Source: Ichthyophis bannanicus (Eukaryota; Chordata; Amphibia; Gymnophiona; Ichthyophiidae). From it: a stretch of 64,000 nt of DNA. The stretch lies in assembly GCA_033557465.1 (NCBI GenBank), contig CM066036.1, positions 724,359,828 through 724,423,827 on the forward strand, given 5' to 3'. Within the stretch, counting starts at the first letter, position 1. The number at the start of each line of letters is the position of its first letter. The position numbers were made by a program, and so were the translations under genes. The notes beneath the pieces are model-generated. The model was not told the DNA's origin, made no database searches, and saw only the letters and a list, made by a program, of their open reading frames with translations. Below, in pieces: positions 31,425 through 42,464 of this stretch.

Positions 31425-31914
31425 TCCGATATTGATGTGGGATGGCTATGTGCTGCTACGGTGCATAGCCGTAACCAACCACCTTTAACCCCAGATATTC
31501 AGTGCCAGGGTCATATGCGGCCCTGGCATTGAATATCCAGATTTGCCACACATGCTCCAATGGCGTAGAAGCTAACCGTTCAGTGGCAATATTGAATCGC
31601 TGCCTGTTTAGCTCCCGTCGGTAAAGGATAGATAAATTAAGATCAATTAAGGACTCCTCTGACTTTCAAAAAAACTAAAAACATACCCGTTCACTGAATA
31701 CTTCGGTATAACACTGGACCCACAGACTTAGTACTCGAATATCCCTCCCAATCACCCCTCCCAGAATACCGACTGCAACCTAAACTGAGTACCACATTCT
31801 AGGCTTGTAAATCTCAACTTTGTGATGTAAAAAGTTTAATGACAATGTAAAACTGTTCTGTTCAGATTCTGGTGATGTCACCACCCAGGATGGCGGTGTG
31901 AAGAACGAGCTCCT
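31425..31914. other. MITE remnant and unrecognised spacer
   Basis: 31425-31620 has 'gggtccgatattgatgtgg', 'ccccagatattcagtgccagg' and 'ggccctggcattgaatatcc', the vocabulary of the gatattcagt MITE family. From about 31670 to 31910, 'acttcggtataacactgg' and 'gtaaaactgttctgttcag' look like an older L2 3' UTR. No gene is seen. Confidence 0.45.
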
Positions 31915-31933
31915 CTAACCCCAGAATGACCAA

Positions 31934-33807
31934 ATGGATGATGAAATGCTCAAAGAAATCAAGGAAGCTAACAAAAGTTACAGCGCAGTAATAATAATGG
32001 GTGATTTCAATTACCCCGGTATCGACTGGGTCAGTGTCACGTCAGGACATGCTAGGGAGATAAAGTTCCTAGATGAAATAAATGACTGCTTCTTGGAGCA
32101 GCTGGTTCATGAACCGACCAGAGGGGAAGCCATATTAGACCTAGTCCTTAGTGGAACACCAGATCTAGTGCAAGAGATAAGGGTGTTGGGGGCCACTTGG
32201 CAATAGTGATCATAGCATGATCGCCTTTGATTTAATTAGTGGAGGAGGGATAGTAAGGAAATCCACAGTACTACCTTTTAACTTTCGAAAGGGAGACTAT
32301 GATAAAATGAGGAAAACAGTTAAGAAAAAACTAAAAGGAGCAGTTGTTAAGGTTAAAGACATACATCAAGCTTGGGTGTTGTTGAAAAATACTATCTTGG
32401 AAGCCCAGACCAGCTGTATTCCACACTTTAAGAAAAGTGGAAGGAAGTCCAAAAAACTGCCAGCATGGTTTAAAGGTGAGGTCAGAGAGGCTGTTGTTGC
32501 CAAAAAAGCATCTTTCAGGAAATGGAAAAAAGAGCCAAACGACGAAACCTGGAAACAGCACAAGCACTGGCAAGTCAAATGCAAGGCATTGATAAGGCAG
32601 GCAAAGAGAGAATTTGAGAAGAAGCTTGCTGCGAAAGCAAAAATGCGAAATAAAGATCTTTTCAAGTACATTCGTAGCAAAAAACCTGTGAGAGAGTCAG
32701 TTGGTCCATTAGATGATAAAGGGGTTAAAGGAGCACTAAGAGGCGACAAGGCGATAGCGGAGAGACTGAATGAATTCTTTGCTTCGGTCTTTACTGAGGA
32801 AGATGTAGGGAAGTTACCCATGACTGAAGTGGTATTTAAAGGTGCGGAAGGATTGAAGGAAATATCGATACATCGGGAAGATGTCTTACAACTATTAGAT
32901 AAACTGAAGAGTAGCAAATCACCTGGACCAGATGGTATACATCCAAGGGTGTTGAAAGAACTGAAATATGAGATTGCAGAACTGCTATCAGTAATCTGTG
33001 AACTATCATTAAAATCATCTCTAATACCTGAAGATTGGAGGATCGCCAATGTAACACCAATTTTTAAAAAGGGTTCCAGGGGTGATCCGGGAAACTACAG
33101 ACCGGTGAGTCTGACGTCAGTACCGGGAAAAATGGTAGAAACCATCATAAAGAATAAAATTACTCAGCATGTAGATAGTCACAACCTAATGGGAGACAGC
33201 CAACATGGCTTTAGACAAGGAAGATCTTGTCTTACTAATCTGTTATGTTTTTTTGAAGGAGGAGTGAATAAACAGGTGGACAAAGGTGAGTTGGTTGATA
33301 TTGTGTATCTGGACTTTCAGAAAGCCTTTGACAAGGTCCCTCATCAGAGACTTTTGGCAAAACTAAAGAGTCATGGGATAGGAGGCAGTGTACTATTGTG
33401 GATCAGGAACTGGTTAAAAGATAGAAAACAGAGGGTAGGGCTAAATGGCCAATTTTCCCAATGGAGAAAGGTGAATAGTGGTGTACTCCAGGGATCCGCT
33501 GCTTTTTGACATATTCATAAATGACCTGGAAAGTGGAATAACAAGTGAGGTTATCAAATTTGCAGATGACACAAAACTATTTAAAGTTGTTAAAACCCAA
33601 GAGGATTGTGAAAAATTGCAAGAGGATCTTGATAAATTGGAAGACTGGGCATCAAAATGGCAGATGAAATTTAATGTGGACAAGTGCAAGGTTATGCACC
33701 TAGGGAAGAACAACCCAAACTATGGTTACACGATGCAAGGTTCCACATTAGGAACCACCACCCAGGAAAAAGATTTAGGTGTCATTGTGGATACCATGTT
33801 AAAAATC
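31934..33807 (+). pseudogene. CR1 ORF2, endonuclease C-terminus plus reverse transcriptase (first part)
   Basis: It shows 'VIIMGDFNYPGIDW' and 'LVHEPTRGEAILDLVLS' (endonuclease), then a frameshift near 32195. Next come 'SPGPDGIHPRVLKEL', 'WRIANVTPIFKKG', 'NYRPVSLTS', 'QHGFRQGRSCLTNLL' and 'VYLDFQKAFDKVPHQRLL' (catalytic Asp present). A deletion near 33490-33500 removes the middle of the 'GSVLGPLLF' motif and shifts the frame; 'IFINDLESGI' and 'KFADDTKLF' (second catalytic motif, FADD) then read in the new frame. It breaks at 33807. Two frame lesions make it inactive, but the motifs are otherwise well kept, so the copy is not very old. Confidence 0.9.
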
Positions 33808-34545
33808 GGGCAGTGGGAGCCGCCGGCAGAGACAGAGAAAAGCGGCGCCCCTGCACTAGGAGCGCCGCTGCCGGGACCAAACACCGCCCCTCCTCTGCTC
33901 CTGCCCAACCGGGCAGTGGGAGCCGCTTCCAGCTCCTGCCCAATCGGGCAGTGGGAGCCGCCGGCAGAGACAGAGAAAAGCGGCGCCCCTGCACTAGGAG
34001 CACCGCTGCCGGGACCAAACACCGCCCCTCCTCTGCTCCTGCCCAACCGGGCAGTGGGAGCCGCTTCCAGCTCCTGCCCAATCGGGCAGTGGGAGCCGCC
34101 GGCAGAGACAGAGAAAAGCGGCGCCCCTGCACTAGGAGCGCCGCTGCCGGGACCAAACACCGCCCCTCCTCTGCTCCTGCCCAACCGGGCAGTGGGAGCC
34201 GCTTCCAGCTCCTGCCCAATCGGGCAGTGGGAGCTGCCGGCAGAGACAGAGAAAAGCGGCGCCCCTGCACTAGGAGCGCCGCTGCCGGGACCAAACACCG
34301 CCCCTCCTCTGCTCCTGCCCAACCGGGCAGTGGGAGCCGCTTCCAGCTCCTGCCCAATCGGGCAGTGGGAGCCGCCGGCAGAGACAGAGAAAAGCGGCGC
34401 CCCTGCACTAGGAGCGCCGCTGCCGGGACCAAACACCGCCCCTCCTCTGCTCCTGCCCAACCGGGCAGTGGGAGCCGCTTCCAGCTCCTGCCCAATCGGG
34501 CAGTGGGAGCTGCCGGCAGAGACAGAGAAAAGCGGCGCCCCTGCA
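33808..34545 (+). repeat. 138-bp tandem array at the L2 5' end
   Basis: Units start at about 33808 and recur every 138 bp, each containing 'gcagtgggagccgccggcag', 'agcggcgcccctgcactagg', 'gaccaaacaccgcccctcctc' and 'gcagtgggagccgcttccagctcc'. Units differ by only one or two substitutions (for example gagccgcc versus gagctgcc, gagcgcc versus gagcacc). The array is CpG-rich. Because 138 is divisible by three and stop codons are absent, several forward and reverse frames stay open through it, which explains the long but meaningless open frames here. Confidence 0.95.
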
Positions 34546-34810
34546 GGGCGCGCCCGCGCCTGGCGGGCCCGCGCCTGAGGGCCTCGCCAGAGGGCCCTTT
34601 GGCGTGGCCCTTAGGCGCGGCACGAAGGCGATCAGAAGAGAGAGACAGCAGACACAGCAGCGCCAACAACTTCACCGCAGGAGCAAACGAGGAGCAGACC
34701 AAAACGAAGGACGTCAGAACCGCAAGTAAAATTCGCGCAAAACCCCACACATTCCACACCTACAAAACTCTCACTTCCACCACACACGCCTTAGCAATCA
34801 CAGCCCTACC

Positions 34811-35213
34811 TCCACGGGACAGGCTCCCTCCACGGGACAGGCTCCCGCACCAAGGCACCCTACGCAGACCCGGCTCTCCACCCACGGGACAGGCTCCCTC
34901 CACGGGACAGGCTCCCGCACCAAGGCACCCTACGCAGACCCGGCTCTCCACCCATGGGACAGGCTCCCTCCACGGGACAGGCTCCCGCACCAAGGCACCC
35001 TACGCAGACCCGGCTCTCCACCCACGGGACAGGCTCCCTCCACGGGACAGGCTCCCGCACCAAGGCACCCTACGCAGACCCGGCTCTCCACCCACGGGAC
35101 AGGCTCCCGCACCAAGGCACCCTACGCAGACCCGGCTCTCCACCCACGGGACAGGCTCCCTCCACGGAACAGGCTCCCGCAACAAGGCACCCTACGCAGA
35201 CCCGGATCGCCCA
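34811..35213 (+). repeat. 70-bp tandem array upstream of L2 ORF2
   Basis: The word 'tacgcagacccgg' recurs at 34861, 34931, 35001, 35071, 35123 and 35193: intervals of 70, 70, 70, 52 and 70. Each unit contains two 'acgggacaggctccc' subrepeats 18 bp apart; the 52-bp unit has lost one. The repeats are almost identical. Confidence 0.95.
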
Positions 35214-35317
35214 TCAAGGAACAAGCTCACGCACCAAGTTCAACTCTCCCCAAACAGACAACAGACAAACTCTCAAGAAAACAGGCCTCACCCTAACAGA
35301 ACATCAGAAGGGAAAAC

Positions 35318-38133
35318 ATGCACGCCACATACTTCCTACCACTCTACCTACTAGTCACGCAACTCCTCCCACCAACCACACACCCCCACTACCCACAAGC
35401 AAACACAATATGGCATCCACCAACTGCATTACCACACTCAGAACCACAGCACACACACAAAGAGACACTCAGGGCTTACCAAGCAAAGCGACCAAACAGA
35501 CACAAAGCAAACTCCCACGCAAGCACAAATGAAACCCATGGAACAGCAACCTCAGCAACGAAAACAACAACGATTGAACTCATAAATGCCAGATCCGTCT
35601 GCAACAAGATACACACTATTGTAGACCACATAGAAGAGCGACAGCCCGACATAATATGCATCACAGAGACATGGCTCAACCCTACCGACAACGTACTACT
35701 AAACCAACTGGTACCGGACAACTACTCAGCGTACAACTGCCCCCGCACCCACAAGCGTGGAGGAGGAGTCCTGATAATAGCGAAAACAAAGCTTAAATTC
35801 AAGACACAGAACTTTACAGATACACAGCAATGTAACACAATTAGCATCAAAAACAAGAACATTGCAATCTGCCTAACCTACAGAGCACCCAGAGCCCCGC
35901 CTGATGAACTAGCCCTCACTCTCGAAGAAGCCTGTGCAATAACAACAAACAACAAACCAGCGCTAATGATTGGAGACTTCAACCTCAAGTCCACCAATTC
36001 CAAAGACGCAGAGGCCTTCCTTCAAGCAATGACCTCACTCCAATTCACACAAATAATCAATGCACCAACACACAGACATGGATCATCCCCAGACCTCATC
36101 TTCGCATCCAACTACCTAACATCAAGAGACCTAATCTCTCCACCCACCATTACCCCAGTGCCATGGTCTGACCATTACTTAATTGAGACCAAGCTACGAT
36201 ATCAAGACGACCAGACGAATGAAAGAGCTAACATCTCTCACACACAAAGACGATTCAAACGTTTCGACAGGGACGAATTCATACAGGACACAACACAACA
36301 CTTAAACATTACCACAGACGACCTAGAAGAACAAGTCTCCAGCTGGAACAGCATCCTAGCGAACGCCGCCAAACCATCTGGTGGCGGGATCAAGAAACAA
36401 CTCCACAACAAGAGACAAAACAAACCATGGTACTCAGAAAAAATACGAAAGGAAAAGAGAGAGCTCAGGAAGATTGAACGGAGATGGAGAAAAAACAAAG
36501 CAACCGCCGACCAGCATCTCTACCTAACAAAGCAAAAACAATACAATGAACTCATCAACCAATCAAAGAGGGAATTCCACACAAACATGATAAATACTTC
36601 TATCAACAAACCCAGAGAGCTTTTCGAAATAGTAAAGATCCTCACAAAAGAACAAACAACAGAAGGCGAAGTACAAGTTGACCCACAGGATTTCGCAGAT
36701 CACATCAAAGACAAATTTCACTCCACAGAGCGAACAACATATAGTGGGACCACCAGGTCGGACGTACACCCCAAAACCTGGGGCACATTCTACTCTCCCT
36801 CAACTGAACAGATATCCCACATCATCTCTACAATCAATACAAGCACTGCCCATCAGACCCGTGCCCAGTGTCATGGGTGAAAGCCACCAAATCCTGCTTC
36901 ATCCCCACCATACATAAAATAATACATAACTCACTCACTCAAGGACTCATGCCAAAGCAACTAAAGCTTGCTTCAGTAAGACCAATCATAAAGAAAACAA
37001 ATCTCGACAAAAAAGATCCAGCAGCATATCGACCGATCTCCAGCATACCCTTCCTTGCAAAAATCATCAAAAAAACAGTCCAACTACAACTTCAGGAACA
37101 CATCGACAAACAGGAAACACTCGATGACAACCAACACGGATTTCGTCCCAACCATGGAGTCGAAACACTACTGATCTACCTCTTCGACAGCATCCTAAGA
37201 ATAATCGACAACACCATGAATGGAATCATAATGATATTCATCGACATCTCATCAGCCTTCGACACAGTGGACCACAACACCCTCCTAGAAAGACTAAAGA
37301 ACACTGGTATACACAGTATCACATTGAAGTGGTTCCACTCGTACCTAACCGAAAGACAGCTACAGGTCAAGTCAGGACACAACACCTCCCGACCCATAAA
37401 CGTCCAACAAGGAGTACCTCAAGGATCCGCACTCTCAGCTCTCCTGTTTAACATCTACATACAACCAATTTGCAACATCATGAAGAAGAACAACATTCAA
37501 TACACAATATATGCAGACGACATAATGATATACACCCCGATTTCAATCAACAACCCGGACTTCTCTAAGATAACAGACTGCCTCATCCAAATGGAGAGTT
37601 GGTGTCAAAACAACAACCTAGCAATAAACTACAACAAGACCGAAGCCCTAATCATCACCCGGAACCAAGGCTTCAAACACCCACCAAATTTAAAAATACA
37701 AAGCACCACTATACCAATAAGATCAGAAGTGAGATACCTCGGAGTTACTCTGGACAATAAACTCAATCTCAAACCACACATAGACAAAACAATCCAAAAA
37801 GCCTACTACAAGATGCGAATCATCAGGAGACTAAAGCCGCTCCTGGCCCCGGAACACTTCCGTACCGTCTGTCAAGCACTGATAACCCCACTTCTGGACT
37901 TCTGCAATCCGATATACCTTGGCCTACCGAAACAAGCCCTCAAACCTCTACAACTAGCACAAAACACTGCTGCACGAATCATAACAGGAACGGCAAGACA
38001 GGAGCACATCACACCCACCTTAAAAGACTTACACTGGCTTCCAATCGGTGCACGCATCAAATACAAAACTATCATAAGCATATTCAAGATCAAACACCAC
38101 ACATCAGCCAACAGCCTACACACCCTCATATAA
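35318..38133 (+). pseudogene. L2-like ORF2: endonuclease and reverse transcriptase, one frameshift
   Basis: The first frame (35318-36880) opens with a hydrophobic N-terminus (about residues 5-18, FLPLYLLVTQLL). The apurinic-type endonuclease follows: 'LINARSVCNKI', 'ICITETWLNP' (catalytic Glu), 'CLTYRAP', 'LMIGDFNLKS' (Asp/Asn), 'SPDLIFAS' and 'WSDHYLIET' (Asp-His). The second frame (36868-38133) has 'AAYRPISSIP', 'NQHGFRPNHGVETLL', 'IFIDISSAFDTVDH', 'GVPQGSALSALLFNIYI', 'IYADDIMIY' (YADD), 'VRYLGVTLDN' and 'LHWLPI'. The two frames are joined at 'DPCPVSWVKA' (36861-36890), so a single indel just upstream is the only obvious lesion. The start at 35318 is supported by the older copy at 46813, which has a Met, a similar hydrophobic stretch and equal spacing to the endonuclease. 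Confidence 0.9.
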
Positions 38134-38610
38134 TCAGACACCAGTACGCGTCCCAGAAGAAAACAAACCCACAACAGAGTCAGCACCCCCAGTGAATACA
38201 AACACACACGCAAGGACACAACAGACAGAGCACTCTCAATGGCCGCTCCAACAATATGGAACAAACTCCCAGACGACTTGAGGGCCACCACAGACCTAAA
38301 AGACTTCAGAAAACAGCTGAAAACCATACTGTTCATAGAACACTATGGACACATCACATAACTTCAGAGAATGAACAACAGCACATGATCTCGCCTAACC
38401 AACGTATGCATGGAATTTGTTTTTGCACCACTGTATATAGCCCACTCTGTAAATAGATCATACCAATCTAACACACAACACGACACACACTCAATTTCCC
38501 CCCACTGCATGTATAACACTCTCACTTCACCTGATTGTTTGCTGTGATAACACCTTGATTATTAAGATAAGGCGGTTTAGAAATACTGTTAAATAAATAA
38601 AAATAAATAA
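38134..38610 (+). other. L2 ORF2 C-terminal remnant and 3' UTR
   Basis: After the TAA near 38131 the translated text still resembles the L2 tail: 'RALSMAAPTIWNKLPDDL' and 'DFRKQLKTILFIEHYG' can be read at about 38225-38350 in a different frame. A second frame lesion near 38130 therefore truncates the protein by about 75 residues. The 3' UTR then runs to the AAATAAAT tail. Confidence 0.7.
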
Positions 38611-39360
38611 AACCCTCGGCCCAGTTTGCAGCGGCGGCCAAGAGAGCAAATAGAATGCTAGGTATGATAAGGAAAGGAATGGAAAATAAAACAAAAGATA
38701 TTATAATGCCTCTATATCGTTCCATGGTGAGACCGCACCTTGAATATTGTGTGCAATTCTGGTCGCCGTATCTTAAAAAGGATATAGCGATTTTAGAAAA
38801 GGTACAGAGAAGAGCCACCAAAATGGTAAAGGGGATGGAAGGATACTCCTATGAAGAAAGGCTAAAAAGGTTAGGGCTCTTTAACCTGGAAAAGAGACGG
38901 CTGAGGAGAGATATGATAGAAGTCTATAAATTAATGAACGGAGTGGAACGGGTAAACGTAGATAGACTGTTTACCTTATCAGAATATAGAAAGACTAGGG
39001 GACATGCACTGAAGCTACAGGGTAAACTATTTAAGACTAATAAAAGAAAATATTTTTTTCACTCAACGTGTAATCAAACTCTGGAATTTGTTACCGGAGG
39101 ATGTAGTAAAGGCTGTTAGTGTAGCTGGGTTTAAAAAAGGTTTGGACAAGTTCCTGGAGGAAAGGTCCATAAACCATTATTAAAAAGTGACCGAAGATAT
39201 CAATGCTTGGCCCAGTACAAGCATTGTGGAACTTGTGTCTCTTGGGGAAACTGCTAGGTACATATGACCTAGATTGGCCACTGTTGGAAACAGAATACTG
39301 GGCTTGATGGACCTTGGTCTGACCCAGTATGGCATATCTTGTGTTCTTATGTTCTTATGT
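38611..39360 (+). pseudogene. CR1 ORF2 C-terminus and 3' UTR (second part)
   Basis: It resumes with the sense of 'SAQFAAAAKRANRMLGMI', then 'IIMPLYRSMVRPHLEYCVQF', 'LEKVQRRATKMVKGMEGY', 'SYEERLKRLGLFNLEKRRLR', 'NQTLEFVTGG' and a 3' UTR with 'ggaaacagaatactgggcttg' and 'gtctgacccagtatggcatat'. It ends in 'gttcttatgttcttatgt' at about 39360. It is very close to the copy at 44425-44990. Confidence 0.92.
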
Positions 39361-40082
39361 AACCCCCTCACAAAAAGCAGATATCAGAGGCACTTCCCGC
39401 ATCTGTACCACTATGCACCAAAAAAGTGTCGCCCCCCCAAAAAAAAACAGGAGTGCTGGATGGTGAGTAAAAAGAAAGTAGATTTGAAAAACTACATGTT
39501 TAAGAGATCAGCTACCCCTTGGAAGGAGGAAAAGATGGAGCAGGGGAAAGCGGCAAAAAAACGAGCGCCGGGAGAGCAGGTCGAGACAACAAACGGTAGG
39601 GAGGGCAAAGCTGGTTGCAGGAACTCAAGGGCAAAATACAGAAAATAAGAGGTGATCTCGGCACCATGGCCACAGACCAGCAGGCAGAGCTACACGAATT
39701 GGGGAGGCACATTGAGACAGTCAAGGCGCACATGGAGGAACAGGATGATTTTATCAAAACGCTACAAGGTAAAATTCAGGAGCTGGAAGGGAAACAACTG
39801 GAAACGACAGATAAACTAGAAAACATTAAAAACAGAACTAGACATTGCAATGTGAGATTTCCGGGGGTCCCAGAAGGAGACAAATCACAGGATTGTGGCC
39901 TTGTAATACGCCAAATTGTGTCAGAGCTCTGGTCAGGGAAGGCTCTGATCAGGGAAGGCCCACAAGTGGAGTTGGAGCAGACTCACCGAGCTCTGGGACC
40001 ACCGCGCCCCAATCAGCCATGGGATATTGTGGCATGTTTCCACATATATGCTGTCAAGGAGCAGGTGATTAGTAGAGTGTGA
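39361..40082 (+). pseudogene. L1-like ORF1, N-terminal coiled coil and RRM
   Basis: Two overlapping frames are joined by a frameshift near 39620. The N-terminal basic stretch (39461-39648: 'KKVDLKNYMFKRSATPWKEE') leads to a coiled coil (39660-39830: 'HELGRHIETVKAHMEEQDDF', 'LQGKIQELEGKQLETTDKLE'). The RRM follows: 'NRTRHCNVRFPGVPEGDKS' (usually NRSRRNNLRI.GVPE), 'VIRQIVSELW' and 'LEQTHRALGPPRPNQPWDIV'. The frame stops at 40080, before the C-terminal domain. It is a 5' piece of an L1, which is unusual for a LINE that normally loses its 5' end. Confidence 0.8.
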
Positions 40083-40330
40083 AAACAGAGTTGCAGTGGG
40101 AAAGCTGGCCAGGAGATGTCCAGCACCAGCACAGCAGCGGGAGCAGGGGGAGGCCAGGCCATCCTGCTAGCTGTATGTGGCTGCCGAAGAGGCATGCCGG
40201 GTTGTCCCATTGCTGATTCCTGCTCCCAAGGTGCAGAATTGGGTACAATGTCGCCCGTCCTGATGTGGGACATCTGGATGGTCTGGATGTGCCCCTTCAT
40301 GGATTGGGCTCATGGCCTGTCCACATCAAT
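40083..40330 (+). mobile_element. Hairpin-ladder family relative (copy 5)
   Basis: 40103-40172 (gaaagctggccaggagatgtccagc ... ggccaggccatcctgc) matches 29810-29879 in reverse. 40185-40310 (ggcatgccgggttgtccc, agaattgggtacaa, gatggtctggatgtgcccctt) resembles 57668-57815. The diagnostic hairpins are not obvious here, so the family assignment is tentative. Confidence 0.45.
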
Positions 40331-42461
40331 TTGAGGTGCCAAGATAGAATTTGATTTTTTTTTTTCATTTGTCCTTAACATAGTGCCATGCTACCACAGA
40401 TCGCTCTTTCATCTCAGTACATGCTGTATTTTGGTCCCATTGGCCATCTTAATTTGTATTTCAATATATTCTTAATAGCACTTTTGTAAACATTTGCTGA
40501 AAATGTTTTTCTTTTGAGATAATATATGTGTTCTTGCATCTATATTAAATCTCAAAGTATCTAATAAGCTGGGTGTATGGTCTTTTAACCATCTACTTTG
40601 AAGGATTCAAAATATTTCCATTTACTCTGCATACCCTTCCTTCCTATCACCCTAGCTTCAAGGTCAATGCCTTTTCTAGCTTTCCACTAATATATTACTC
40701 ATTTATGTTTATAGTTTTATGCTGCAGTCTCATCACTAAATTTCTTAAATTGACATGGTGATGGCTAGAACTGATCTTTCTCTCCTAGTTTTCAATAAAC
40801 ATTAAGTCATAAAGCTGTAAATTAATGATGGTGCAATAGTACAGCTGCATGTCATGTATTCAGAGACATGGTCATCCAAACTTTGATGGTAATCAGGATG
40901 ATGATAAAGGCTAAGTGTGGAGCCTTTTAGTCTCAGAAAAAGCTGTGTCCACTTTTCCAAAATGTATTAATGTCAATGAATTCTTTTAATTTGCATGATG
41001 CTTTCATGTAGGAATTTCATAATATTATACAGCATCAATTATTATCCAGCTACTACTTTCAGGGTTCACGTTTTACACCCAAACATTATACAGATGCTAG
41101 TAACAATAGTGTCATTAGTCACCTGTGACTTATGTGAACCAGAATACAGTATGCTTTCTTTTATACAATCTCTATTCACACCGATGCTTTGAGGGTCATC
41201 ACCAAGGCCATTCGGATACAGTTGGAATGGTTCCCATTTTCATACTGTGTGAAATCTAAGAGATCTCATTTCTACACTTATTTAAGTTTTTCATTTTCAA
41301 CTTCCCTTGTTATCAGACTGCAGTCTCCCCATGCTTCCTAATGTTCTCATATAATAAACACCGTATACCATAAAATGAAAAGATTGTTTGAGCTGAAAAA
41401 GAAACTAGCCCAAGGCAAAGTTTACAATATATATATATTTTTTTTTCATCAGAGCAGTACTGTGAACAGCTGGATTCTCTAGAATGCTAGCCAAGGCAGA
41501 GAAAACACATAAGTTGTACTTATGTTGTTGGAAATTTTTCAGTTTTTATAATGAGATGATGTAATAAGAAAGCCTGTACTACCAAAAAGACTATAGACTT
41601 GACTTACCTCATGGAGACTTTGGGGCATGTTTACAAAAGAGCAACCATGCTAAAAGTTCCATGCTACTGGACTACCATACCACAAGGGTGGTTAGGTCAG
41701 AGTTCGGATCGAGTGTGGATGGAATAGCCATGTGTAGCCAGGCTAGCGGCATCTCAGACTTGGAAAGACGTAGCTACTGCCAGCTGCCCTTCCCCCAAGA
41801 GCTAGCAGCATCTGCTGTGCCAACATGGTACCAACACACAATACAGGCATGACCACCATATGGCTATCCTGAAAACTGGCTGGCTTGGCATGCCTCAAGG
41901 GTTGGGTTGGGAGCCCCTAATCTAAATATATACCAATAGTCAACATATTTATGACAATTGACATATAAAAGTAAACAATTTCAACCTCAATTACACTGGT
42001 GTTATTATATTATTATCTTTTGGTTACTTTAACAGGAATTTTAATATAACTTTTACAGATATTTTGTTTTTTGTTTTTGTTTAAATTCACTATACAGTAT
42101 TTGCTATAGCAATACTATGCTGATTTGCAATGTAAATTTTCTGGCCATTTTTTAAAGTTATAATGAGGCAAATTCTCCATAGCTATTTGTCTTTTTTATT
42201 ATAATATTTTTATTATAAAATATTTTAATTTTGGTATAAAACACCAAGTCTTATTTTTCCAAGTTAGTTAATGCACATTACACAGTCCATAAAATCATAC
42301 CTTAATTCACATCTGCTAATAAATACTCATAAGTACTGCGGGGAGAAGGTACATTCTTTTTCACAGTATTGTAGTCCCATTCTTGCTTCCTAATTGTTTA
42401 GAATTCATCATTATTTTCAAATCTTTACAGTTGCGCCTTTTTCTTTTTACAGTCCTTTCAG
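40331..42461. other. Non-genic stretch
   Basis: It is A/T-rich with scattered T and A runs and short open frames only. I see no LINE motifs, SINE heads or inverted ends over these 2.1 kb. This may be the oldest, least repeat-derived part of the window. Confidence 0.5.
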
Positions 42462-42464
42462 TAA

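Larger units (their letters stand above)
33808..38610 (+). mobile_element. L2-like LINE, nearly full length, with two 5' tandem arrays
   Basis: A 4.8-kb element sits inside the CR1 frame. Order: five and a third copies of a 138-bp GC-rich unit (33808-34545), a GC-rich unique segment (34546-34810), about six copies of a 70-bp unit (34811-35213), a short leader, an endonuclease/reverse-transcriptase frame (35318-38133), a 3' UTR and a tail of (AAATAAAT) repeats ending near 38610. The 3' UTR word 'taaggcggtttagaaatactg' before the tail is L2-like. An A-rich context at both junctions prevents a clear target-duplication call. The protein is of the L2/CR1 branch (Jockey group). Confidence 0.88.
31915..39360 (+). 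mobile_element. CR1-like LINE, interrupted by an L2-like LINE
   Basis: It covers 31915-33807 and 38611-39360. The first part encodes the endonuclease C-terminus and most of the reverse transcriptase; the second encodes the reverse-transcriptase thumb, the C-terminal tail and the 3' UTR. It ends in the 'ttcttatgttcttatg' tail characteristic of this CR1 family. The protein frame breaks exactly where the L2-like element starts and continues after it, at 'LKI|..SAQFAAAAKRANRMLG', so the two halves were one copy. It is 5'-truncated before the endonuclease's QETH motif. Confidence 0.92.

Noticed and set aside
33726..34759. Long reverse-strand open frames of 244 and 325 residues
   Set aside because: They are translations of the 138-bp tandem unit in the antisense direction, with no start context or recognisable domain.
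40331..42461. A host exon in the least repetitive stretch
   Set aside because: Only short frames without conserved motifs or convincing splice-site pairs; no evidence for an exon by eye.
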